From an uncultured Sutterella sp. (GTDB taxonomy: Bacteria; Pseudomonadota; Gammaproteobacteria; Burkholderiales; Burkholderiaceae_F), in NCBI GenBank assembly GCA_900542195.1, contig UQNA01000029.1, forward strand, positions 1 through 36,593: a DNA stretch of 36,593 bases. The letters run 5' to 3'. Numbering within the stretch: position 1 is the stretch's first letter; each line of letters begins with the position of its first letter. Of the stretch, positions 5,975 through 12,330 are shown one piece after another. The notes under the pieces were generated by a model. It worked only from the letters and a program-made list of their open reading frames with translations. It did not search any database and had not been told where the DNA came from. The position numbers and the translations under genes were made by a program.

Positions 5975-7897
5975 TTAATCATTTTGTCCGTTACGGCGTT
6001 CTTCAACGTCTTTCTGGACAAGTTTAATAAATTCTTCGGTAGTCATTACGCCCAGGTCTTTACCGCCGCGTGCCCGGACTGAGACTTTACCTTCAGCCTT
6101 TTCTTTGGCTCCCACAACAACAATATAGGGAAGTTTTTGAAGGCTAAGTTCGCGAATCTTATATGTAATCTTGTTATTGCGCAAATCTGCTTCAGATCTG
6201 ATGCCGGCTTTTCTGAAGGTTTCTACCAGTTCTTTTGCGTAATCAGCCTGCTCATCGGTAATGTTGGCGATTCCGACCTGAACCGGGGCAAGCCATGTCG
6301 GAAGCAAACCGGCATAGTGCTCAATCAGCATGCCGATGAAGCGCTCCATACTGCCCAGAATAGCACGGTGAAGCATAACCGGGACTTTGTGCTCATTGTC
6401 CTCCGTTACATATTCAGCACCGAGTCTGCCGGGCATCTGGAAGTCAACCTGGATTGTTCCGCACTGCCAAGATCTGCCTAAAGAGTCTCTAAGGTGGTAT
6501 TCAATCTTAGGACCGTAGAATGCACCTTCGCCTTCGAGAATGTCGAACTTAATGCCTGCCTGATCCAGGGCGGTCATCAAAGCTTTTTCGGCCTTATCCC
6601 AGCTGGCGTCGTCACCGATTCTCTTTGCAGGACGAGTAGCTACTTTGTAAGAAATGTCATGGAAACCGAAGTCTGCATAGACCTTTTTAACGAGATCGCT
6701 GTAGGCGATGCATTCGTCAAGAATCTGATCTTCAGTACAGAAAATATGGCCATCGTCCTGAGTAAAGCCGCGGACACGCATCAAACCGTGCAAAGAACCT
6801 GAGGGTTCGTTGCGGTGGCAAGCACCGAACTCACCATAGCGGAGAGGCAAATCACGATAGGAGCGAACGGTGTTGTTGAACAGCTGGATATGGCCCGGGC
6901 AATTCATCGGTTTGAGAGCGTAGTAGCGGTTTTCGGACTTAGTTGTGAACATATTGTCCTGATACTTATCCCAGTGGCCGGAACGTTCCCAAAGAGATCT
7001 GTCTAAGAGCTGAGGAGCCTTGACTTCCATGTAGCCGTTTTCTTGGTAGACGTTGCGCATATACTGTTCAACTTGCTGCCAAAGAGCCCAGCCCTTGGAG
7101 TGCCAGAAAATGAGACCCGGAGCTTCTTCTTGGAAGTGGAAAAGATCCAATTCCTTACCTAAGCGGCGATGGTCGCGTTTTTCGGCTTCTTCAAGCATAT
7201 GCAGATAGTTGGCCTGATCGTCTTTTTTGGCCCATGCAGTACCGTAAATACGCTGAAGCATTTCGTTGTTGCTGTCGCCTCTCCAATAGGCGCCCGCAAT
7301 CTTCATTAGTTTGTGAACTTTCAAACGGCCTGTGCTCGGTACGTGAGGGCCGCGGCAAAGGTCAACATAGTCACCTTGACGATAAAGAGAAATCACTTCA
7401 TTAGTTGGGATGGAAGCAATAATTTCTGCTTTGTAATCTTCACCGATGGACTTGAAAAATTCAACAGCTTTGTCTCTTTCCATTTCTTCTCGAACGATAG
7501 GAAGATCTTTCTTCACTAATTCGTCCATCTTCTTTTCGATGACAGGAAGATCTTCCATGGTCAAAGGACGGGGGAGAGAGAAGTCGTAGTAAAAGCCGTT
7601 TTCGATAACCGGTCCGATTGTGACTTGTGAACCCGGGAAAATTTCTTTGACCGCCTGAGCCATCAAGTGAGATGTGGAGTGGCGAATGATGTCTAAACCT
7701 TCCGGATCTTTATCTGTGACAATAGAAAGTGTTGCGTCTTCTGTAATTGGGTAGCTTGTGTCAACTAACTTACCGTTTACTTTACCGGCGATCGCAGCTT
7801 TAGCTAAGCCTGCGCCAATTGATGCGGCAACCTCTTTAACAGTTACCGGACCTTCAAACTCCTTCTTAGAGCCGTCAGGCAATGTAATTGAAATCAT
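5975..7897 (-). CDS. thrS: Threonine-tRNA ligase
   Basis: ThrRS charges tRNA-Thr and edits Ser-tRNA-Thr. The 640-residue protein has the TGS domain (~1-62), the editing domain (~65-225, with RHSTSHLMAQAVKEIFP, the HxxxH editing site), the class II core (~245-535, with MNCPGHIQLF for the zinc cysteine, LRYGEFGACHRNEPSG as motif 2, and HRAILGSMERFIGMLIEHYAG as motif 3), and the anticodon-binding domain (~540-640). A good GGAG site precedes the ATG at 7897. It is the promoter-proximal gene of the leftward translation operon. No clear sigma-70 promoter could be picked in the 271-base divergent gap upstream. Confidence 0.98.
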   Translation of the reverse strand: MISITLPDGSKKEFEGPVTVKEVAASIGAGLAKAAIAGKVNGKLVDTSYPITEDATLSIVTDKDPEGLDIIRHSTSHLMAQAVKEIFPGSQVTIGPVIENGFYYDFSLPRPLTMEDLPVIEKKMDELVKKDLPIVREEMERDKAVEFFKSIGEDYKAEIIASIPTNEVISLYRQGDYVDLCRGPHVPSTGRLKVHKLMKIAGAYWRGDSNNEMLQRIYGTAWAKKDDQANYLHMLEEAEKRDHRRLGKELDLFHFQEEAPGLIFWHSKGWALWQQVEQYMRNVYQENGYMEVKAPQLLDRSLWERSGHWDKYQDNMFTTKSENRYYALKPMNCPGHIQLFNNTVRSYRDLPLRYGEFGACHRNEPSGSLHGLMRVRGFTQDDGHIFCTEDQILDECIAYSDLVKKVYADFGFHDISYKVATRPAKRIGDDASWDKAEKALMTALDQAGIKFDILEGEGAFYGPKIEYHLRDSLGRSWQCGTIQVDFQMPGRLGAEYVTEDNEHKVPVMLHRAILGSMERFIGMLIEHYAGLLPTWLAPVQVGIANITDEQADYAKELVETFRKAGIRSEADLRNNKITYKIRELSLQKLPYIVVVGAKEKAEGKVSVRARGGKDLGVMTTEEFIKLVQKDVEERRNGQND

Positions 7898-8168
7898 TCA
7901 AAAAATCTCCGTAGTTATTAGTCTGGAACGCGCTTGAATTTATTCGTATTACAGGGAAGCGCTTTCCGCACATTTTATCGATTCTAAGCCAAAAGACTTA
8001 TCTTAACCGTTGAGCGGCTAGTAGTTTTTGTTTTTTCTGTCTTTTTTGCTTACGAATTGGTGTGCTCCGTAAAGCGCTCTATGCCTCATTTGGTACGCAA
8101 CAACCCCCACTCACTGCTGTGAGGTCTACTCTGGTCATCATCGTAGAAAAACGTGTAGAGGAATAATT
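7898..8168. other. Divergent intergenic region thrS / orphan gene
   Basis: This gap must hold promoters for thrS (leftward) and for the gene at 8169 (rightward). I see AT-rich -10-like words on the minus strand (TAGAAT and TAAAAT around 7972-7986) but no -35 at proper spacing. A near-palindrome around AAGCGCTT lies at 7955-7967, with a related AAAGCGCT near 8071. A short hairpin (CTCAC/GTGAG) lies at 8110-8123. None is assigned a function. Confidence 0.4.
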
Positions 8169-8594
8169 ATGGATTTGGCAAATCAAAAAGCTCATGCAAA
8201 AGTCAACGGGGAAAAGAATCTGGTTACCGGCCGTAAGGGCTTGGCCCGCAATATCCGTGCTTTAGAAGAGCTTCCTAAGAAAGACAGACTCGATATCGTA
8301 AAAAGAGGTGTCGTGTTTGTGGTTTATCACTGGGACGGTGAGCTTCATTTCGGACCGGCTCGTTGGCTCGGCTACGGCAAAGGCCGCAAGAGCAATGACC
8401 GCGCTATTATCGCCGCAAACCGCATTAATAACATTTTTGGTGTGGAAGGACCTGAAAAGAGTGACAAGCTTGAAAAGGCTTTAACAGCTTACTGCAAGGC
8501 TCTCGGCGGAAAACCTGTGAGAGAACAGCATAAGTTCTGGAAGAAAGATTGCATTAAAAAGATTGATGCAATGCTGGAGCAATTAGACAACTAA
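8169..8594 (+). CDS. Hypothetical protein, orphan
   Basis: The 141-residue soluble, basic protein is not one I recognise. An A-rich GAGGAATAATT ribosome site precedes the ATG at 8169. The N-terminal third is helical and charged. The centre has a beta-like segment RGVVFVVYHWDGELHF followed by GPARWLGYGKGRK and IIAANRINNIFG. The C-terminal 40 residues are Lys-rich helices. The 'F-G-P-A-R-W-L-G-Y' word vaguely recalls a 'P-S-R-F-x-G-Y' segment in some nuclease-associated proteins, but no catalytic motif is present, so no function is offered. No transmembrane segment or signal peptide is seen. A bidirectional terminator ends the gene against the convergent DUF4186 gene. Confidence 0.8.
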   Translation: MDLANQKAHAKVNGEKNLVTGRKGLARNIRALEELPKKDRLDIVKRGVVFVVYHWDGELHFGPARWLGYGKGRKSNDRAIIAANRINNIFGVEGPEKSDKLEKALTAYCKALGGKPVREQHKFWKKDCIKKIDAMLEQLDN

Positions 8595-8616
8595 TAGTAA
8601 TAGTTCTTGTTTTGAG

Positions 8617-8660
8617 AAAAGGGGAGAGGCTAGAGAAGCGGCAGAGTCTCTCCTTTTTTG
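8617..8660. terminator. Bidirectional terminator between convergent genes
   Basis: GGAGAG (8623-8628) pairs with CTCTCC (8648-8653) across a 19-base loop. TTTTTT follows on the plus strand and CCTTTTCTC on the minus strand, so it can stop transcripts from both sides. It overlaps the last codons of the DUF4186 gene. Confidence 0.7.
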
Positions 8661-9037
8661 ATCCTTCTTTTGCGAGGTTCTTTTTGCAAATCCCTTGCAA
8701 TCCATTCCAGAAGAACTTTGACGACATACTCAACTTCTTCGTCAGATAATTCTCTATGTTTGGGGATATCGTGCCATTTCAGAAGGCAACCTCGGCAGCA
8801 GCATCCGGTTGCATGCTGAGCAACGAAAACCGGGTGCCCTTTGACCGGTGTTTGCTTGCCGTCCTTTAAAGGTTCTTCGGGAGCCAGCCGTTTGATAATT
8901 AAATCATGAGCATGCTGACGCAAAACCTCCGGTCCTTTCATTTCTGCAAATAACCGATCATCGTAATTGAGCCGAAATTTGCTTCTAAATTTCGAGCGTG
9001 CCAATTTTTGGAAAAGATTATCAAGATCGGTATACAT
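8630..9037 (-). CDS. DUF4186 family protein
   Basis: This 135-residue protein matches the DUF4186 family as I know it: FRSKFRLNYDDR near the start, HAHDLIIKRLAPEEP, then the signature DGKQTPVKGHPVFVAQHATG followed by a Cys-rich CCCRGCLLKWHDIPKHRELSDEE segment, and a C-terminal helix VVKVLLEWIARDL. The clustered Cys and His residues (~95-107) suggest metal binding, which is inference. The biochemical role of the family is unknown. It is transcribed convergently with the orphan at 8169 and divergently from the radical SAM gene at 9121, forming part of a small accessory islet. The last 11 residues overlap the shared terminator. Confidence 0.88.
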   Translation of the reverse strand: MYTDLDNLFQKLARSKFRSKFRLNYDDRLFAEMKGPEVLRQHAHDLIIKRLAPEEPLKDGKQTPVKGHPVFVAQHATGCCCRGCLLKWHDIPKHRELSDEEVEYVVKVLLEWIARDLQKEPRKRRIKKGETLPLL

Positions 9038-9120
9038 ACATTAGAAAGAAGAGTTGGAACTAGAATACTAACTTTGCCGTAGGCAAGACATATTGGAAAT
9101 TGTAGAAAAAGGTAATCGCA

Positions 9121-9897
9121 ATGGCTTGTATTAACTTCCCATCTCCGGTTTTTGGGCCTATCCACTCCAGAAGGCTAGGGACCTCACTAGGTCTGAATTT
9201 GCTCCCGGAGGCCGGAAAGCTCTGTTCTTTTGACTGTATCTATTGTGAGTGCGGTTTTAATAAAGACAATAGAGAAAATACAAAGCTGCCTTCTCGAGAA
9301 AAAGTGAGGACGGTTCTTGAGAAAAAACTAATACAGCTTACCCAAGAAGGAGTTACTCCCGATGTCTTTACCTTTGCAGGCAATGGAGAGCCGACAAGTC
9401 ACCCTGACTTTGAAGAAATCGTTGGAGATGTAATCGAACTAAGAGACAAATACTTCCCGAAGGCTAAGATTTCAGTTTTGAGCAACTCTACCTTCATTGC
9501 AAAACCGCACGTATTTAGAGCGTTGAAAAGAGTTGACAACAATATTCTGAAGTTGGACACCGTAAATGAGGAGTTCATCAAAATGGTGGACCGCCCGAAT
9601 TCTTCATATGACTTGAAGAAAACAATTGAAAATCTTAAGAAATTCAACGGAGACGTGATCATCCAAACAATTTTCCTCAAGGGAAGAACACAGGGAAAAG
9701 AAATAGACAATACCACGGAAGAATTTATTGCCCCCTGGATCTCGGCACTCAAAGAAATTCGCCCGAAAGAAGTCATGATTTATACGCTTGCTCGCGAAAC
9801 GCCGGCACCGAATTTAGAAAAAATTTCGAAAGAAAAAATGGATGAAATCGGGCAAAGATTAAAAAATGAGGGTTTTCGAGTAAGTGTTTCCTATTGA
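9121..9897 (+). CDS. Radical SAM protein (COG0731-like)
   Basis: The 258-residue protein has the radical SAM cluster motif CSFDCIYC (CxxxCxxC, residues ~36-43), which binds the 4Fe-4S cluster and S-adenosylmethionine. Other landmarks are GPIHSRRLGTSLGLNLLP just before it, the GNGEPTSHPDF (GGEP-like) motif at ~85, and LSNSTF at ~120. The N-terminal pattern is what I associate with a radical SAM family common in Bacteroidetes; substrate unknown. There is no SPASM or TRAM extension. Codon use looks more A-rich (AAA, GAA, AGA) than in the flanking core genes, which together with the family's distribution hints at transfer. AAGG eight bases before the ATG supports the start. Confidence 0.88.
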   Translation: MACINFPSPVFGPIHSRRLGTSLGLNLLPEAGKLCSFDCIYCECGFNKDNRENTKLPSREKVRTVLEKKLIQLTQEGVTPDVFTFAGNGEPTSHPDFEEIVGDVIELRDKYFPKAKISVLSNSTFIAKPHVFRALKRVDNNILKLDTVNEEFIKMVDRPNSSYDLKKTIENLKKFNGDVIIQTIFLKGRTQGKEIDNTTEEFIAPWISALKEIRPKEVMIYTLARETPAPNLEKISKEKMDEIGQRLKNEGFRVSVSY

Positions 9898-9937
9898 ATT
9901 TTCGAATAAATTGTAAGAAACAGGGGGCCCTTCCTCT

Positions 9938-9971
9938 GTGTCATTTAGCTGTCACAATCGATTCATAAAAT
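9938..9971 (+). promoter_or_regulatory. Pho box promoter for the 56-aa gene
   Basis: Two direct repeats, GTGTCAT (9938-9944) and CTGTCAC (9949-9955), are separated by TTAG. This is the PhoB-binding layout of two 7-base CTGTCAT/C units with a 4-base spacer, with 13 of 14 positions matching. Ten bases later comes TAAAAT (9966-9971), a good -10 at the spacing expected when PhoB replaces the -35 contact. The inferred start of transcription is near 9978, 22 bases before an ATG with an AGGA site. Confidence 0.7.
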
Positions 9972-10000
9972 GAAATCATTAACATCGATTAGGAAACAAA

Positions 10001-10171
10001 ATGCCACAGACACTGCCCACAAAGAAAAGTTTGGTCTTAGCTGGTGCATCGCTTCAATTAATCGCATTAGCAAGCCGAAAGGGCTCTGAAATGTTGAAAG
10101 AGAAGGGCAAAGAAGCGTTAAATAGTGCTTCCAAAGCTCAGCCGCAGATGCATAAGCCGGCAGCAGCCTAA
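10001..10171 (+). CDS. Small 56-aa protein, probably phosphate-starvation induced
   Basis: I recognise no family. The ATG at 10001 has AGGA six bases upstream, and the reading frame ends in TAA at 10171. The 56 residues start with PTKK, continue with a ~16-residue hydrophobic stretch (SLVLAGASLQLIALAS), then a Lys/Glu-rich amphipathic helix (RKGSEMLKEKGKEALNSASK), and end in a Pro/Ala tail. This suggests a small membrane-anchored protein or a weak signal sequence. Support for a real gene comes from context: a near-consensus Pho box and -10 upstream, a Shine-Dalgarno site, and a terminator 15 bases after the stop, making it a self-contained monocistronic unit. The alternative is a regulatory RNA of about 240 bases that also encodes a peptide. 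Confidence 0.72.
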   Translation: MPQTLPTKKSLVLAGASLQLIALASRKGSEMLKEKGKEALNSASKAQPQMHKPAAA

Positions 10172-10186
10172 CTTTAAGGACAGACG

Positions 10187-10220
10187 AAAAAACCGCGGAA
10201 AGAGAATCTGCGGTTTTTTG
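10187..10220 (+). terminator. Intrinsic terminator of the 56-aa gene
   Basis: AAAAAACCGC (10187-10196) pairs with GCGGTTTTTT (10210-10219) over a 13-base loop. The A-tract/U-tract arms make a classic intrinsic terminator, 15 bases after the small gene's stop. Confidence 0.85.
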
Positions 10221-10496
10221 TTTACGGACGGAAACAATAATAACCGGCTTCGAGTAACCGCCGCTCTTGCTCTATCCAAGAGGATAAAAAATCTGAGAAA
10301 ATTCTTTCTCATGAGAAAATGCAGAGCCGCTCTCATCTTGAATTCCGAGCGGAAAGCAGAATTAACCAGTCTATTTTCCAAAATAGCTTGTGAATCCAAC
10401 GTCAGTACTTTGTCTTTTTTGACGGAACATAGTTGTCCGAAGTTAACTGACAAAGAAAGTTTGCAATGGCTCTAATTTCCAAAGAAGAACATAAAA
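10221..10496. other. Non-coding stretch upstream of surE
   Basis: Open frames exist here on both strands, but none has a ribosome site or recognisable protein character. The longest plus-strand one overlaps the 56-aa gene in another frame. The surE promoter is expected here, but no clear -35/-10 pair was found. Nothing else is assigned. Confidence 0.5.
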
Positions 10497-11246
10497 ATGC
10501 ATATTCTTATTTCGAACGATGACGGATATCTGGCTCCGGGAATTCAAGAATTGGCCCGAGCAATGAAGAAATTTGGAAAAGTAACGATCGTTGCGCCTGA
10601 AAGAAATCAAAGCGGGGCAAGCAATTCGTTGACGCTTCATTTGCCTTTGCGCATTCAGCAGCTTCAGGAAAATCTTTATTTTGTTACCGGCACTCCTAGC
10701 GACTGTGTGCATATTGCTATGACCGGTTTGCTGCCGGAAAAGCCTGACTTAGTATTGAGCGGCATTAACTGCGGCCAGAATATGGGAGATGATACCCTGT
10801 ATTCGGGGACCGTTGCCGCCGCCATGGAGGGATACCTTTTCGGTTGCCCGTCATTTGCCTTCTCTCAGGTAAAGAGCGGGTGGTCTTACCTAGACAGCGC
10901 AGTGCGCGTTGCTGAGACAATCGTCGGAGACTACATCAAGAATCCTTTGAAAGCCCCGTTTTTGCTGAATGTGAATATTCCCAACATGTATTTTGAAGAG
11001 TTGTCGGGAGTTATTGTGACAAGGCTTGGCCGACGTCATTCAGCCCAGCCCGTGGTTGAACAAATTAATCCGAGAGGCGAAAAGATCTACTGGATGGGGC
11101 CTGCCGGGGACGCTAAGGACAATGTATACGGCACAGATTTCTGGGCGGTCGACCATGGCTACGTCAGTATGACTCCGCTTCATATGGATATGACTGATTA
11201 TTCCCAGTTGGAAGAGGTCCGCACTTGGTGGAATAAAAATAAGTAG
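10497..11246 (+). CDS. surE: 5'/3'-nucleotidase SurE
   Basis: SurE is a metal-dependent survival-protein phosphatase acting on nucleoside monophosphates and short polyphosphate. The 249-residue protein has the usual length. The N terminus ILISNDDGYLAPGI holds the paired metal-binding aspartates, ERNQSGASNSLT carries the active-site Ser/Asn region, and LVLSGINCGQNMGDDTLYSGT is the family's second metal/nucleotide signature. The ATG at 10497 directly opens the conserved MHILISNDDG. In many proteobacteria surE is followed by pcm, nlpD and rpoS; here it is followed by nlpD alone, 89 bases on. Confidence 0.97.
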   Translation: MHILISNDDGYLAPGIQELARAMKKFGKVTIVAPERNQSGASNSLTLHLPLRIQQLQENLYFVTGTPSDCVHIAMTGLLPEKPDLVLSGINCGQNMGDDTLYSGTVAAAMEGYLFGCPSFAFSQVKSGWSYLDSAVRVAETIVGDYIKNPLKAPFLLNVNIPNMYFEELSGVIVTRLGRRHSAQPVVEQINPRGEKIYWMGPAGDAKDNVYGTDFWAVDHGYVSMTPLHMDMTDYSQLEEVRTWWNKNK

Positions 11247-11335
11247 TAATTTCACCCGCTTTTTAGATGATCGAAAATGGATAAATTTGGTACCATTATC
11301 GTTTATGTCTGCCCAGGTTCCAAGAAGGTAATTAA

Positions 11336-12088
11336 ATGAAGTTCCGTAAGTTGTTTGCGCCAGTAGCAATGGTTTTGATTATTTCAGGCTGCTCATTCTC
11401 TGGAAAATCTCAGGCGCCTATTGTGGAAGGACCTACCTCTACTACGGTCTATACCGTTCAACCCGGAGACACTTTGTATTCTGTTGCTCGTCGTTACGGT
11501 GTCGATCCGAAGGCGGTAGCCAGAGAAAACGGAATGACAAATCCGAATCAGCTAAGAGTTGGACAGCGTATTCGACTCTCAGTCAATTCCTCTTCTTCTG
11601 CGATAGCTCAGATTCAGGCAGCTGAGAAAGCTTCTTCGACTACAACTGCTGCGCCGGTGGTCAAACAAAGCCAGACGGAGGTTGCGAAATCTGAACCTGC
11701 AGCAAAGACAACTACAACGGCTTCAACTTCCGGAACATTTATGTGGCCGGCACAAGGAAGTATCGTTAAGAGTTTCGGCCCGAATAATAAAGGTGTGGAT
11801 ATTTCCGGCAAGGAAGGAGATTCAGTCGTTGCTTCTGCTGACGGTAAGGTCATTGTCGTTGGCAACATGACAAACTTGGGAAATTTGGTCATTGTTCAGC
11901 ATAATTCCACTTACGTTACCGCCTACTGTCATCTCAAGAATATTCAGGTAGCACAAGGAAATATGGTTAAGAAGGGGCAGAAGATAGCAACTATCGGAAA
12001 GACCGATTCAGAAGCCCCGAGAGTCCATTTTGAAATTCGTAAGCTGGGCAAGCCGCTGAACCCGGTAGAAATGCTTCCTACCAAATAG
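11336..12088 (+). CDS. nlpD: NlpD-like murein hydrolase activator lipoprotein
   Basis: NlpD-type proteins activate amidases (AmiC in E. coli) at the septum during cell separation. The 250-residue protein starts with a lipoprotein signal ending LIISGC (lipidated Cys ~19), then a LysM peptidoglycan-binding domain (~38-84, YTVQPGDTLYSVARRYGV ... LRVGQRIRL), a Ser/Thr/Ala-rich linker (~85-135), and a LytM/M23 domain (~136-250). In the M23 domain the HxGxD zinc motif reads NKGVD: the first histidine is lost, as in E. coli NlpD. It is therefore likely an enzymatically dead activator, not a hydrolase. AAGG precedes the start. It follows surE. Confidence 0.93.
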   Translation: MKFRKLFAPVAMVLIISGCSFSGKSQAPIVEGPTSTTVYTVQPGDTLYSVARRYGVDPKAVARENGMTNPNQLRVGQRIRLSVNSSSSAIAQIQAAEKASSTTTAAPVVKQSQTEVAKSEPAAKTTTTASTSGTFMWPAQGSIVKSFGPNNKGVDISGKEGDSVVASADGKVIVVGNMTNLGNLVIVQHNSTYVTAYCHLKNIQVAQGNMVKKGQKIATIGKTDSEAPRVHFEIRKLGKPLNPVEMLPTK

Positions 12089-12114
12089 TCAACAGGCTTT
12101 GTTTCAAACAAAAG

Positions 12115-12134
12115 CGGAGGGCAATAGCCCTCCG
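12115..12134 (+). terminator. Strong stem-loop after nlpD
   Basis: A perfect 8-bp stem, CGGAGGGC / GCCCTCCG, encloses the tetraloop AATA, 26 bases after the nlpD stop. No T-run follows at once (GGAACCGATTTTC), so it may be a weak terminator or an mRNA 3'-end stabiliser. Confidence 0.5.
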
Positions 12135-12168
12135 GGAACCGATTTTCTGTGGAACGGAAGTCGGTAAG

Positions 12169-12330
12169 ATGTCTTCAAACATTATCTCGCTGGACGGAAT
12201 ATTGAATAAGTATTACCGTTTGGTTTTTAGTGAAGACCGTTACAGTTATCACTCGAATCCTCTGCTTCCTATCCCGAATAGATTAGAGGCGATTTTCGGA
12301 GAATGCTATGAAAAAGCAAAAAGTTCGTGA
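12169..12330 (+). CDS. Possible 53-aa ORF overlapping the rlmD start
   Basis: This reading frame runs from an ATG at 12169 to TGA at 12330, overlapping rlmD by 23 bases in another frame. The product looks protein-like: an N-terminal helix with SLDGILNKYYRLVF, then a proline-containing middle (NPLLPIPNRLEAIFGECYEK). A GGAAG/GGTAAG word lies upstream. It occupies the place where rpoS stands in relatives, but I see no likeness to RpoS. The overlap would allow translational coupling to rlmD. It may equally be a chance frame. Confidence 0.3.
   Translation: MSSNIISLDGILNKYYRLVFSEDRYSYHSNPLLPIPNRLEAIFGECYEKAKSS

Noticed and set aside
10118..10453. 111-codon minus-strand frame upstream of surE
   Set aside because: No ribosome site, no recognisable protein features, and it covers the small gene's terminator in antisense.
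10125..10475. 116-codon plus-strand frame over the end of the small gene and its terminator
   Set aside because: It runs through a strong terminator, has no ribosome site, and its product (many Arg/Lys/Asn, no domain) looks like read-through of non-coding DNA.
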